A stretch of DNA of 64,000 nt from Taishania pollutisoli (GCF_014518315.1 NZ_JACVEL010000007.1:62001-126000), one strand, 5' to 3'. Positions 37,027-46,838 are shown, counted from the stretch's first letter. A program made the numbers and translations. Notes: generated by a model from the letters alone, not told the origin.

Positions 37027-37049
37027 CCTTTTGTCTTAGCGTTTGAATA

Positions 37050-37799
37050 TCAGTTGTTGGTCTGTGGATATTTGTTTTTGAAACGTAAATATACAATCGT
37101 AGAAATCATTGTTGTTATCACCGGTGCAATTATTATTCCTATGTATGAGACCTCCCAAAAGTAAGGAAAATAATACAATAATTTAAAGAGTGTGCCTGTA
37201 ATTGTCAGCATCAGAATGTTGGAAAACGCAAACCCGATACTCCCAAATACATTGACTTCATAACGCTCCAGGCTGTGATCATAAAATGAAAAGCCAAAGA
37301 AAAATGCTCCGATTAAAAACGTGATTATTTTGTAGATAATGGTATCATCAATGTTGAAAATCCAGCAGAAAAACCACCAGATTCCCAGGATGAAAAACTC
37401 CATGATAACAACCAATATCACAATAAAGATCATCCGTAAAAAATCATTAATTAATCGTGCGAAGCTAAAGTTGAACTTCTGTCCGGTCAACTTAGTATCC
37501 AGTTTTTCCGAAAGAATCGTATTAAACGGTGAAAGCAGGGTCAAGATGAAAAAAATATAAATCTGGGTCAGGATAAAATCAACAACTGATCCGATCTTTG
37601 TAAATGCTGTAGCAAACCAACCGGTATTTTCCGTCACGGACTCAGGTGATCCGAAAATGAACTGCAGCAACACGTTAAAGAACACAAAAAACAGTGTTAT
37701 GATCGCTCCGGGTAAAAAATAAATGAGGAAATTACCTTTTGATAATTGATCAAATGTATCCTTAATTGCTTCCAGATGGTAATGAATATTTTTTTTCAT
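37050..37799 (-). CDS. EI24/CysZ-like membrane protein
   Basis: This 249-residue protein has about five membrane helices. It shows the EI24 pattern: an N-terminal amphipathic part (K-D-T-F-D-Q-L), S-P-F-N-T-I-L-S-E-K after the second helix, and F-S-F-Y-D-H-S-L-E-R-Y-E in the loop near the end. CysZ of this family transports sulfate; other members have unknown roles. Start ATG 37799 is chosen because the earlier in-frame residues do not resemble the family. It ends 24 bases before mutA. Confidence 0.75.
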   Translation of the reverse strand: MKKNIHYHLEAIKDTFDQLSKGNFLIYFLPGAIITLFFVFFNVLLQFIFGSPESVTENTGWFATAFTKIGSVVDFILTQIYIFFILTLLSPFNTILSEKLDTKLTGQKFNFSFARLINDFLRMIFIVILVVIMEFFILGIWWFFCWIFNIDDTIIYKIITFLIGAFFFGFSFYDHSLERYEVNVFGSIGFAFSNILMLTITGTLFKLLYYFPYFWEVSYIGIIIAPVITTMISTIVYLRFKNKYPQTNN

Positions 37800-37917
37800 A
37801 GTTCTAATGACTTGCGAATTTAATAAAATAGATTTATCTTTAGCCAGGTAAAGGTAAATGTTATGTTGATGTGGCATCATTTTTGATTTTACCGGATTAT
37901 ATCAAAATCAGGAAATT

Positions 37918-38187
37918 ATGAACGTATTTAAAGTGTCATTTTTTGTCCTGTCATTTCTTGCAGTTTCAACGGTAAACGCTCAGACAGGACAAACAGGAAG
38001 CAACGGAAAGCAAATAAATGCAAGTGCTTTTTCTAACCCTAAAGCTATTGAGGCAAAACAAATGAATACTGAGGTAAAGAAAAATGAAAGTGTTTCTTCC
38101 GAAAAGAATAGTACAGAGCCAAAAGCTGTTAATTCAGAAGCACCGAAGAAAAATACTGAAGTGCAAAAAAGAAAAGAAGAGAGATAA
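37918..38187 (+). CDS. Small secreted Lys/Glu/Asn-rich protein
   Basis: This 89-residue protein has a clear signal peptide (about 22 residues, ends V-N-A-Q). The mature part is low-complexity, rich in Lys, Glu, Asn and Ser. The signal peptide and the perfect terminator just downstream support a real gene. It is probably disordered and periplasmic or secreted. No family is recognised. Confidence 0.65.
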   Translation: MNVFKVSFFVLSFLAVSTVNAQTGQTGSNGKQINASAFSNPKAIEAKQMNTEVKKNESVSSEKNSTEPKAVNSEAPKKNTEVQKRKEER

Positions 38188-38211
38188 AAACAACCTCCAT
38201 CTTATTTTAGT

Positions 38212-38250
38212 AGAAGTGATGTACCAATCGTACATCACTTCTCTTTTTTA
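38212..38250 (+). terminator. Intrinsic terminator after the 37918 gene
   Basis: AGAAGTGATGTA (38212-38223) pairs perfectly with TACATCACTTCT (38231-38242) with a 7-base loop, followed by a T run. Confidence 0.88.
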
Positions 38251-38361
38251 GGGGTACTCTCGTACTTCATTTCATAATGAAAGGAAATCAATTGAGAATT
38301 ATTTGCTATTTTTAGCACCATTCGACGTTTCGTCATTCAATAAATAATTCGAAAATAACAT

Positions 38362-40404
38362 ATGAAAAAAACACCTCTGTATTTAGTGATGGGAGCGGTG
38401 GTACTTGCTTCCTGTAATTCTGCCAAAACAGAACACGCGGAATTAAAGACAATTGATGTTGACTACCTGAGTAAGACTGTAAAACCGACTGAAGATTTCT
38501 TTTTATTTGCTAATGAAAACTGGATAAAAAACAATCCGGTTCCGGCATCTGAATCCCGTTGGGGGAGTTTTAATGAACTGGAACAGGAAAATAATAAAAA
38601 GCTGACTGAAATTCTTGAAGAATTTAAAAACGCAAAAGCGAAAAAAGGTACAAAAGAACAATTGTTGGGAGATTTCTATGCATCGTATACAAACATGGAT
38701 GCCCGCAATAAAAAAGGTGCGGAGCCAATCAAGCAGGAACTGGATCAAATTGCGCAATTAAAATCAAAAGATGAACTGGCTGCTCTTATAGCAACAATGC
38801 ACAGACAAGGGATTGGTGCGTTTTTCGGATTTGGCGTTGAGCAGGATTTGAAGAATGTGGAAAACCACATTTCCTACTTCGGGCAGGGAGGAATCGGGTT
38901 GCCTAACCGTGATTATTACAAAGATGCAACGAAGGCGGAAATCCGCGAGGCATATAAAAAATACATCGGAGACGCATTCGCATTGGCAGGATTGACCAAT
39001 GAAACAACCCAGGGAAATCAAAACATGAAAGTGGCAAACGTTTACCGGATTGAAGATAAATTGGCGTCTGTTATGTTAAAACCGGCAGAACAGCGAATCC
39101 CTGAGTTAACGTATAACAAATACGGGAAAAAACAATTGACTGATGAATTCAAAAATTTTGATTTTAATGCGTATTTAACGGGAATCGGTTCGCTTGATTT
39201 TGATACGTTAATTGTTGACAATACAAAATACCCTGCTCATTTGAATAAATTAATCAAAGAAGAGTCATTGGATGCAATCAAAGATTATTTGACATGGCAG
39301 ACACTTGATAGATACATTGGAAGTCTGGGGCAACAATTTGTTGATCTGGAATTTGCATTTCAAGGAACTACACTAAGTGGTAAAAAGGAAATGAAACCGA
39401 TTAACGAACGGGCGATTGAAAAAATTACCCGCAGTAGTTTCGGAGAAATGCTGGGGAAAGCGTTTGTAGATAAATATTTTTCTGAAGCGGCTCAAAAACG
39501 CGTGAATGAAATGGTTGACAATCTGAAAGCAGTTTACAAAGAACGTATTGAGAAATTATCCTGGATGTCTGATGCAACGAAGAAAGAAGCAGTAGGTAAA
39601 CTGGAATCTTTCGGACGAAAATTAGGATTCCCGAACAAATGGGAAGATTTCAGTTCGCTGAATTTCAGTCCGGATACGTATGTAAGTAACCTGAAGGCTG
39701 TGGCAGCATATGATCACAAGAAAAACATGAATAAACTGGCTGAAAAAGTAGACAGGGACGAATGGCACATGCCGGCACACATGGTAAATGCGTATTACCA
39801 CCCGCTGTTGAATGAAATTGCGTTCCCTGCAGGAATCATGCAGCCGCCATTCTTCGATAATGAAGCAGAAGATGCGGTTAACTACGGAAGAATCGGAATG
39901 GTGATCGGACATGAGTTTACGCATGGATTTGATGATATGGGGTCAAAATTTGCCGCCGACGGAAGCTTTAAAAACTGGTGGTCAGATGCAGATAGAAAAG
40001 CATTCGAAGCAAAAACAAAAGTGTACGGGGAAACGTTCTCTAATTTCTGTCCGTTTGAAGGGCATTGTGTCAATCCTGATCTGACGATGGGAGAAAATAT
40101 TGCCGATTTAGGAGGATTGACGATGGCCTATTACGCCTACACACGCACAGATGAGTTTAAAAAAGGGGAGAAGCGTGCAGGTTATACACCGGCACAACGT
40201 TTCTTTATTTCGTACGCGCAGTTGTGGAAAATCAATTATACGGATGCGGAGTTGAAAAAGCGACTGGCAACGGATCCGCATTCTCCGGGGATGTACCGAA
40301 TCAACGGCCCGTTGAAAAACTGTCCGGAGTTCTTCGAAGCATTTGACGTAAAAGAAGGTGATAAGATGAGAAACCCGAAAGATAAAGTCGCGGTGATCTG
40401 GTAA
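38362..40404 (+). CDS. pepO: M13 family metallopeptidase (PepO/neprilysin-like) lipoprotein
   Basis: This 680-residue lipoprotein (lipobox L-A-S-C) has the M13 zinc site H517-E-F-T-H521 and the second zinc ligand in G-E-N-I-A-D. The N-terminal part with the K-P-T-E-D-F-F segment and the C-terminal part with Y-R-I-N-G-P fit the family, and the length is typical. It cleaves short peptides on the periplasmic or cell-surface side. It stands alone and ends in a terminator. Confidence 0.92.
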   Translation: MKKTPLYLVMGAVVLASCNSAKTEHAELKTIDVDYLSKTVKPTEDFFLFANENWIKNNPVPASESRWGSFNELEQENNKKLTEILEEFKNAKAKKGTKEQLLGDFYASYTNMDARNKKGAEPIKQELDQIAQLKSKDELAALIATMHRQGIGAFFGFGVEQDLKNVENHISYFGQGGIGLPNRDYYKDATKAEIREAYKKYIGDAFALAGLTNETTQGNQNMKVANVYRIEDKLASVMLKPAEQRIPELTYNKYGKKQLTDEFKNFDFNAYLTGIGSLDFDTLIVDNTKYPAHLNKLIKEESLDAIKDYLTWQTLDRYIGSLGQQFVDLEFAFQGTTLSGKKEMKPINERAIEKITRSSFGEMLGKAFVDKYFSEAAQKRVNEMVDNLKAVYKERIEKLSWMSDATKKEAVGKLESFGRKLGFPNKWEDFSSLNFSPDTYVSNLKAVAAYDHKKNMNKLAEKVDRDEWHMPAHMVNAYYHPLLNEIAFPAGIMQPPFFDNEAEDAVNYGRIGMVIGHEFTHGFDDMGSKFAADGSFKNWWSDADRKAFEAKTKVYGETFSNFCPFEGHCVNPDLTMGENIADLGGLTMAYYAYTRTDEFKKGEKRAGYTPAQRFFISYAQLWKINYTDAELKKRLATDPHSPGMYRINGPLKNCPEFFEAFDVKEGDKMRNPKDKVAVIW

Positions 40405-40425
40405 TCATTGATGAATAATAGATTG

Positions 40426-40456
40426 AAGAGGGGGAGTCGTTTGATTCCCCTTTTTT
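40426..40456 (+). terminator. Terminator of the M13 peptidase gene
   Basis: AAGAGGGGGA (40426-40435) pairs with TTCCCCTTTT (40446-40455) allowing G-T pairs, with a short inner stem and more T following. Confidence 0.75.
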
Positions 40457-40548
40457 GTGTTTTAACCACGGATTCAATTGGTAGTTCGTTTATACGTAGT
40501 ATCAAATCTGTGTAAAAAAATAGTTTTAGAACAACATCATTCAATGTA

Positions 40549-41229
40549 TTACTCAGGGAACACAACTCTGAACCCAACGCCGCGAATTGATTCCAGTTTG
40601 ATGCGGTCATCGTGTTGCAGGTACTTTCGCAAGCGTGACATGAATACATCCAGACTGCGTCCCAGAAAGTAGTCATCTTCCCCCCAGAGTTTCTCCAAGA
40701 TTTCCTTCCTGCTGATCACATTGTTGTTACGGGTCGTCAGTAACTGGAGTAAATCAGACTCTTTTTCGGTCAGTTGGAATCCTTTTTCTTCCAGCTGTAA
40801 CAAATACCGGGATGGAAAAAACGTATAATTTCCCAAGCGGATTATTGTATTGGAAGAAACACTCGTTTGACGTTTCAAAATGTTCCGGATACGTAAAATC
40901 AACTCTTCCGGTTCACATGGTTTCGTAATGTAATCATCAGCACCTAATTTCAGTCCCAAAATCCGGTCAATGCTTTGTCCCTTTGCGGTCAGAAATAAGA
41001 ACGGAATCGGTGTTTGTTTCCTCAATTCTTTACTCAATTGAAAACCATCCATTCCAGGAAGCATTACATCCAGAATAGCCACGTCATAATCCGTATAATT
41101 GATAGATGAAGCTAATAATGCATCAGGAGAAGTAAACCAAATGACCTCGAAATCCGAAAACTCAAGGTACTGCTTGAGTACAGTCCCCAGATCAGGATCA
41201 TCTTCTACCAGGATCAGTTTATTTTTCAT
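40549..41229 (-). CDS. OmpR/PhoB-family response regulator
   Basis: This 226-residue protein has a receiver domain with the phosphoacceptor D54 in A-I-L-D-V-M-L-P and T and K at the expected later places (F-L-T-A-K-G). A winged-helix DNA-binding domain of the OmpR type follows (about residues 130-226; L-T-E-K-E-S-D-L-L and R-S-L-D-V-F-M-S-R-L). It overlaps the histidine kinase by 11 bases. Start 41229 gives M-K-N-K-L-I-L-V-E-D-D. It probably binds the 11-bp repeats upstream of the divergent TonB receptor gene. Confidence 0.93.
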   Translation of the reverse strand: MKNKLILVEDDPDLGTVLKQYLEFSDFEVIWFTSPDALLASSINYTDYDVAILDVMLPGMDGFQLSKELRKQTPIPFLFLTAKGQSIDRILGLKLGADDYITKPCEPEELILRIRNILKRQTSVSSNTIIRLGNYTFFPSRYLLQLEEKGFQLTEKESDLLQLLTTRNNNVISRKEILEKLWGEDDYFLGRSLDVFMSRLRKYLQHDDRIKLESIRGVGFRVVFPE

Positions 41230-42523
41230 TCGGTAGCGCAATTTTAAATGTTGTCCCTTTCCCCGAACCAGATATAATTTCAACAGTTCCGTTGTATCGT
41301 TCAACTGTATTCTTCACCAGGTATAATCCAACTCCTAATCCGTTGATTTCATGATTTTCCGTGCGCGAAATTCGATAGTATTTCTCAAAAACATGCTGTT
41401 GCTCTTCCTTTGGAATCCCCATGCCATCATCGGTAATGAGCAACTCAACCCGTGTGCCAAAGGAAAGCCTGATTTCGACATTGTTTGCTTTGTATTTGGA
41501 TGAATTATCAACCAGGTTGCTCAAGATCAGTTCCAATGCTTGTTTTGTCAGGCGCTCATTTTTGTTGAATTGAATGGTTGCTGTGATTGTAAGGGACGGA
41601 TAACTGTTTTTGAGTTGTTGTATGAATTGTTTGATCTCCTGTTCAGTCACCAGGTCGGTTGTTTGTTCAACGGTATGGATGGAAGCAACAATGTGTTCCA
41701 ATTTTCGGACTTGACGCTCCAACAAGTGTGTTGACGTTGTTTCCTGTACGGATGCAATGGCAAACTTCAGCGTTGTAATGGGAGTATTTAATTCATGAGC
41801 GATGGAATCAATTGTTGTGTGCAGCTGTGCTATTTTCCGGTTTTGAAGCTCAATGTTTTTTAGAGTCTTCCGGAACAGATACAGTAAAAAGATTAAGATC
41901 GATAAACTGATAACGCACAGGGGAATGATTTTTTGAATGATCAGCGACCGGACGTTCAACAGCTCAAACATGCTACGTGATTTGATAACGGATTTGTAAT
42001 ACTCGTCCGTACTTTGATCGGTGTTCTGATGGTGCACATCGCTGTTCCATTTCCCTTCGTTGATCAAATTACCCTTTTCAATTTTGTCTTTCGTTTCATA
42101 GAGCACGATAGGGGTTTCTGGCGGTAACAGTTCTTTTTTTAGTCTCAGATCATTGATGGAATAAATTTCATTTTTCAGGGCAATCCGAAACCCTGTACCT
42201 TTGGTCCGTTGTTCCATCAGCTGATCAATCAATTGATTGAAGTGTTCTGTTGATTTTGACAAATTCAGGTTGTATTGGATGATTTTATCCGTAGCCCGCT
42301 CCTGTGTATCCAATTTCAACAAGTGCTTAATTAGAGAATCTTCACGCATCCCTTTTTTCAGATGCTCCATTTCCACTAAAACACTGTCAGCAATGAGACG
42401 TGCTTCCCGGTTCAATTCTTTCTCCTCAAGCTGGTAGGAATTATGAATGTAGAACACTTGTAATCCCAACAGAATCAGGAAGCAGCAACTGAAAAGTAAA
42501 AGTATATTTCCTTTCTTATTCAT
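41219..42523 (-). CDS. Sensor histidine kinase
   Basis: This 434-residue protein has two membrane helices (about residues 8-28 and 195-220) around a periplasmic sensor region, a HisKA domain with the phosphorylated H243 in A-H-E-L-N-T-P, and a HATPase_c domain (D-N-S-S-K-Y, D-D-G-M-G-I-P, G-L-G-V-G-L). The start at 42523 gives M-N-K-K-G-N-I-L before the first helix. It is the first gene of the two-component operon and is divergent from the TonB receptor gene. Confidence 0.92.
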   Translation of the reverse strand: MNKKGNILLLFSCCFLILLGLQVFYIHNSYQLEEKELNREARLIADSVLVEMEHLKKGMREDSLIKHLLKLDTQERATDKIIQYNLNLSKSTEHFNQLIDQLMEQRTKGTGFRIALKNEIYSINDLRLKKELLPPETPIVLYETKDKIEKGNLINEGKWNSDVHHQNTDQSTDEYYKSVIKSRSMFELLNVRSLIIQKIIPLCVISLSILIFLLYLFRKTLKNIELQNRKIAQLHTTIDSIAHELNTPITTLKFAIASVQETTSTHLLERQVRKLEHIVASIHTVEQTTDLVTEQEIKQFIQQLKNSYPSLTITATIQFNKNERLTKQALELILSNLVDNSSKYKANNVEIRLSFGTRVELLITDDGMGIPKEEQQHVFEKYYRISRTENHEINGLGVGLYLVKNTVERYNGTVEIISGSGKGTTFKIALPNEK

Positions 42524-42561
42524 TTCACAAACATACAATATAAATGCAGGCAATCACTTGT

Positions 42562-42618
42562 TTAACCTGTCATTAACCTACCATTAACCGAATACGGGAG
42601 ATTTCTGATCCACTTTTG
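42562..42618 (+). promoter_or_regulatory. Three 11-bp direct repeats and a -7 box ahead of the TonB receptor gene
   Basis: TTAACC occurs at 42562, 42573 and 42584, exactly 11 bases apart, as expected for tandem binding of OmpR/PhoB-family dimers. CACTTTTG (42611-42618) is a -7-like box, and no clear -33 box is seen between. Activation by the adjacent response regulator is inferred. Confidence 0.6.
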
Positions 42619-42637
42619 CATAAAAAACAAACAGACA

Positions 42638-44809
42638 ATGAAACGACGATTGATTTTCACATTCCTTTTACCGATAAGTTTATTCGGGCAAGTAACAAAT
42701 GAATACGAAATACCAGCAGATTCAACGGTAACTGATAGTTTATATTTGATGCCCTCCGTTGAAATAACCGCCAAAAGAAACATGTTAAAACGAAAAGTGG
42801 ACCGCTTGGAATTTACGGTTGACAGAACTCCTTTACAAAGTCTCAACGCATGGGAAATTTTACGAAACACCCCTAATGTTGTCATCAAAAATGAAGCCTT
42901 GAGCGTTCGTGGGAATACCGGAATCATCGTTACCATTAATGACAAACGAACATTGATGACACAGGAAGAATTGAAACAATTCCTTGAAAACACAAGCGGT
43001 GATCAGATCTATTCCATTGAAGTAATCACAAATCCTCCCGCGAAATATGAAGCAGAAGGCGCAGCAGTGATCAATATCAAGATGAAACAGAATAAAATGA
43101 CAGGGTATAAAGGTAGCGTTGCTGCACGTTATCATCAATCCATGTACGCCAAAGGACGATTGGGGTTGACGCAGTCCTACAATACTGAAAAATGGCAGTT
43201 AAGCGGGAATTACACTTTTGTTTCCGGTGATTATGTACGACAAAACTTTGATGTCGTGACTTACGATCAGCAAAAAACGCGCTGGGAAAGTGAGATGGTT
43301 CGAAAAACACGTGCACTCCAGCAACATTTGTATAATTTTTCAGTACAGTATGCCCCTGACAGTACTTCGGTGATTCAATTTGCTGTTGACGGGCACATCA
43401 ACCCTAAGTCTACGGGGAATTATTACATTCCGACACGCATTTACAATACGGAAACCAACCTGTTGGAATCGCATTACACAACAGCGAACGACCGTTTTCA
43501 AAAGCACAGTACCTTAAATGCATTTCTGGCTTTTGACAAAACCTTTAAAAGCAGTAATTTGACCTGGAGCAATCATTTCAGCACGAAGAAATATGCCGAA
43601 GACCAGGAAATTTCTACCTGGCAATACTTTATCAATCAACCGGAAAGTTTTAATCGATTTGGCTACAACAGCAAACAAGACATCAATCTGTTCTCTTCGC
43701 AGCTTGATTACCGGTTAGAAAAAGAGGGGGTTATTTTTGAAAGCGGTACAAAATACAGTTTGGTCGGAAACGAAAATCAACTGGACTTTCTGAGTGAACA
43801 AAACGGGCAACTCTACATGGATACGGACAGAAGTAATCACTTCAATTACAATGAACAGATCATTGCAGCATATATTTCAGCGGAATATCAATGGAAAAAA
43901 TGGTTTTTTAAGGCAGGATTGCGCAATGAAACAACACTCATCCGGTCAACGTCGGATAATCCTGAGGTGGTGAATACAACAACCAGAAACAATTTATTTC
44001 CTACGGTATTTGTGATGTACGAGGTAAAGGACGAGCAACAAATCGGGTTTTCCTATGGAAAGCGCATCGATCGTCCGGTGTATGATTTTTTAAATCCTTC
44101 CAAATCGTATTATAATTATTACTCGTACTTCCAGGGGGATCCGTATCTGAAATCTGCTTTGATTGACAACCTGAGTTTAACTTACACATTGTCTGACTGG
44201 AATTTTGAAGTGTATTACAGCTACATTAAAAATCCATCGATGGAAATATCTGTCCAGAATCCGTCAACGTTTGAAACGGTATATCATTACACAAACATTA
44301 AAGACGGACGCAATATAGGAGTAAATGTGTCCAAATCATTTACGTTGCTACCCAACTGGAAACTCAATGCATTTGCAATGGGGGAGTACACTGAAAATTA
44401 TTTCCGAGGCACGGATAATCAGCTGTATAAGAACAACGTGTTTTTCTACCACTTGAACCTTTCTACGATGGTGACATTGGATAAAAATAAAACATGGGAT
44501 TTGAATGTAGGTTACCGATACAATTCGAAAGCGATTCAGGGATCGTTTACGATTAGTCCCTCTCAAAATACATACATCATCTTGAATAAAAAGCTGTTTG
44601 ATAAGAGATTGGAAGTCGGATTGGTAATCAACGATATCTTTAAAACCGACAGAAATACGATCTCGACACAATACGCCGATCAGAATCAGCAATTCAAAGA
44701 TTACAGAGATACCCGTTACTTCATGATCAATCTGAAATACAACTTTGGAAACCAGAAAGTCAAAGAAACGCGCTCCGTTGATAAAACAGATGAGCAAAAA
44801 CGCTTATAA
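42638..44809 (+). CDS. TonB-dependent receptor-like outer-membrane protein (OMP_b-brl_3 type)
   Basis: This 723-residue protein has a signal peptide, a plug-like region (about residues 40-150; L-R-N-T-P-N-V, I-E-V-I-T-N-P-P-A-K-Y) and a long beta-barrel to the C-terminus. It lacks a carboxypeptidase-like N-terminal domain. Family members take up nutrients or act in sensing. It lies divergent from a two-component operon with repeated sites between them, so it is probably a direct target. Confidence 0.85.
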   Translation: MKRRLIFTFLLPISLFGQVTNEYEIPADSTVTDSLYLMPSVEITAKRNMLKRKVDRLEFTVDRTPLQSLNAWEILRNTPNVVIKNEALSVRGNTGIIVTINDKRTLMTQEELKQFLENTSGDQIYSIEVITNPPAKYEAEGAAVINIKMKQNKMTGYKGSVAARYHQSMYAKGRLGLTQSYNTEKWQLSGNYTFVSGDYVRQNFDVVTYDQQKTRWESEMVRKTRALQQHLYNFSVQYAPDSTSVIQFAVDGHINPKSTGNYYIPTRIYNTETNLLESHYTTANDRFQKHSTLNAFLAFDKTFKSSNLTWSNHFSTKKYAEDQEISTWQYFINQPESFNRFGYNSKQDINLFSSQLDYRLEKEGVIFESGTKYSLVGNENQLDFLSEQNGQLYMDTDRSNHFNYNEQIIAAYISAEYQWKKWFFKAGLRNETTLIRSTSDNPEVVNTTTRNNLFPTVFVMYEVKDEQQIGFSYGKRIDRPVYDFLNPSKSYYNYYSYFQGDPYLKSALIDNLSLTYTLSDWNFEVYYSYIKNPSMEISVQNPSTFETVYHYTNIKDGRNIGVNVSKSFTLLPNWKLNAFAMGEYTENYFRGTDNQLYKNNVFFYHLNLSTMVTLDKNKTWDLNVGYRYNSKAIQGSFTISPSQNTYIILNKKLFDKRLEVGLVINDIFKTDRNTISTQYADQNQQFKDYRDTRYFMINLKYNFGNQKVKETRSVDKTDEQKRL

Positions 44810-44826
44810 CTTCATTTGCCAATGAA

Positions 44827-44872
44827 GAGTCGGTCGTTTGCTTGTAAACCAGTAAGCGACCGATTGTTTTTA
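44827..44872. terminator. Hairpin between convergent genes
   Basis: GTCGGTCGTTTGCT (from about 44829) pairs with AGTAAGCGACCGAT (from 44851), allowing G-T pairs. T runs follow on the plus strand. It lies between the TonB receptor gene and arr. Confidence 0.7.
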
Positions 44873-45310
44873 ATCTTCAATTGCTTCAATTCCAAGTTGC
44901 TTTAATCGCTCCAGGTGTTTGTGCATGGCTTCCAATTGTTCCGGTGAATGACCTTCCCACTTTGGAATTTCACCAATTACTTTGAGCGGAAACATGGTGC
45001 GATAGGATTTCGTTGGATTTCCCGGAAATTTTTTATCCGTCAGATTGGGATCATCTTCAATAGCTCCGGTCGGTTCCACAATGTAAATGCGTTCCAGACA
45101 ATCTCCCACTGCAAGTTCAGCTCCCCAGATCGCTGCATCCATGGTGGCTGTCAGGTAAACGTAAGCCGCTTTCTTTCGCTGACCGTAATTGGATTGGAAT
45201 CCGGGTTTAATTAAATCCCCTGATTGCAAGTTTGCTTTCGTCCCGTGATAAAATTGCTGCGGACGCTCATTCTCACTATCAGGTTTACTGTTTTCTTGTA
45301 CGTCTTTCAT
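44870..45310 (-). CDS. arr: Rifampin ADP-ribosyltransferase (Arr family)
   Basis: This 146-residue protein matches the Arr family: Q-F-Y-H-G-T-K near the start with the catalytic His, Y-V-Y-L-T-A-T in the middle, E-P-T-G, and the family block G-N-P-T-K-S-Y-R-T. Arr transfers ADP-ribose from NAD to rifamycins and inactivates them. It is a cytoplasmic protein of normal family length apart from about 15 extra N-terminal residues. The preceding lipoprotein gene ends 9 bases before it. Whether it gives resistance in this host is untested. Confidence 0.9.
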   Translation of the reverse strand: MKDVQENSKPDSENERPQQFYHGTKANLQSGDLIKPGFQSNYGQRKKAAYVYLTATMDAAIWGAELAVGDCLERIYIVEPTGAIEDDPNLTDKKFPGNPTKSYRTMFPLKVIGEIPKWEGHSPEQLEAMHKHLERLKQLGIEAIED

Positions 45311-45319
45311 GTTTTTCTG

Positions 45320-46003
45320 TTATTTGATCAATTTCAATGCATTGTAGTCATACTCATACCGAATGTTGTTATTGGCGACAGGTATATCTTCACTTCCGGG
45401 CTGTAATACCAATGAATCGGTATCAAATGAAAAGACAATGGTACTGTCAATGGATTTAATATTCAGAATATCCACCAATCTTTTCTCGTCCCGGTAATTT
45501 TCAATATCGATCGCTCCAATGTACCGGATTGTAGTGTTTTCAATCAGGTATGCATCGCCTCCGAAGAAATACTCATATCCCAGTTGGCAAACAACAATTA
45601 TTTTATCTCCGCTGGTGCTTTTAAAGAAATGGGGCTCGTAAAGATAAACATCCCCCACACCTTTTGATGTGTAGACAATCGACTTCTTTGCATCCAAAAA
45701 AAGCAAACGATCTCCCCAATTATCTTCGGTATCCGGCGGCACGATTTGTCCGTCCACAGGCATGTAATATCCAACAACGAGGTAGTTTTGCCCGATTTTA
45801 AAGGAATAATCGCTGGTAAATCCGTTTATAGTCAAAGCGGGAATTGTATCCGGATCAAATTTTATAAAATGTGTTTCTGTTGTCTGTTTTTCGTTGTGGG
45901 GGCCAGTTTCTGCCTCTTGCTTCGGGGTAGAATGTTGCCGGCAGGAATAAACAACGAGCAACAGAGATAATAAACTGATGTGAATCTGAATCTTTTGAAT
46001 CAT
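45320..46003 (-). CDS. Lipoprotein of unknown function
   Basis: This 227-residue lipoprotein (lipobox V-Y-S-C) is beta-rich. The start at 46003 fits the lipoprotein signal; the longer frame from 46030 adds residues with no signal character. It precedes the arr gene by 9 bases and may share a transcript with it. No family is recognised, and there is no catalytic motif. Confidence 0.7.
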   Translation of the reverse strand: MIQKIQIHISLLSLLLVVYSCRQHSTPKQEAETGPHNEKQTTETHFIKFDPDTIPALTINGFTSDYSFKIGQNYLVVGYYMPVDGQIVPPDTEDNWGDRLLFLDAKKSIVYTSKGVGDVYLYEPHFFKSTSGDKIIVVCQLGYEYFFGGDAYLIENTTIRYIGAIDIENYRDEKRLVDILNIKSIDSTIVFSFDTDSLVLQPGSEDIPVANNNIRYEYDYNALKLIK

Positions 46004-46071
46004 CGGGATGTCTGATTTCGTTGAAAGCAATTAAATTGCAGAAAAACAAGGGATTTACTACCGGGAAACGA

Positions 46072-46680
46072 TTAATTTTTCTTTCTCATGATCAATACTC
46101 CGAGAAAAATAACATTTAATACTCCTGAGATGATCAACCAGGTACGTTGGTTCCTTTGCGGTTTTACGGGATCTTGTGTTTGTTCTGCGCTCACTATCTC
46201 CGGTTCACCACTTGTTTCAGGTTGTCCGGATACCAGATCGAAATAGGGGAGTGTGAGGTCGGTCAGTGTGTATGTCTTTTGTTGGCCGTTTATCTGAAAT
46301 GTAACTGCTTTAAACCGATTGAGTGTCAATGTCGCTGTTATTTCATTCATAACGGTTTCAAATGATTGAATCGTTTTTTGTGGAGTGATGATAACAGTAT
46401 CGCCCTGAAAAGATAATGTGTAATTCCATTCATACAAATCAGGCTTTTTCTCTTTCAACCGGGACAATAGTTTACCGGCTAAAGCGTCATCTCCGGAGCC
46501 GAATAAGTCTTCGTAAGACGTTGCCGAAAGGAATTTAAAACCGGACGCTTCCAATGCGTCGGTTCGCAACCAGGGACCTTGTATATATTCTGTTTCAGAA
46601 TAAACATAATAGGTAAGTTCATGTGTTGCTGTTGCGCACAGACCGGTCATGAACATGAATAATGTGAGTAGTATTTTCAT
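46072..46680 (-). CDS. Secreted or membrane-anchored protein of unknown function
   Basis: This 202-residue protein has a signal peptide (about 18 residues), a mixed soluble domain, and a C-terminal membrane helix (about residues 179-199) ending in R-K-K-N, so it is anchored at the inner membrane with the main part in the periplasm. No family is recognised. It lies 68 bases upstream of the lipoprotein gene on the same strand. Confidence 0.7.
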   Translation of the reverse strand: MKILLTLFMFMTGLCATATHELTYYVYSETEYIQGPWLRTDALEASGFKFLSATSYEDLFGSGDDALAGKLLSRLKEKKPDLYEWNYTLSFQGDTVIITPQKTIQSFETVMNEITATLTLNRFKAVTFQINGQQKTYTLTDLTLPYFDLVSGQPETSGEPEIVSAEQTQDPVKPQRNQRTWLIISGVLNVIFLGVLIMRKKN

Positions 46681-46838
46681 TGGTTTCGGAATATCTTGAT
46701 CGAAGAACGAATATACGTGTTATTTCTTAAAAAACGAAGCAAAAAGACCATCGCCACAGGGCAAATACATTTACTTTTGAACTCATTTAAACGTTTAACA
46801 AGATAAGAGCAAATGCTAAGTAATGTAGTTAACCTGTT

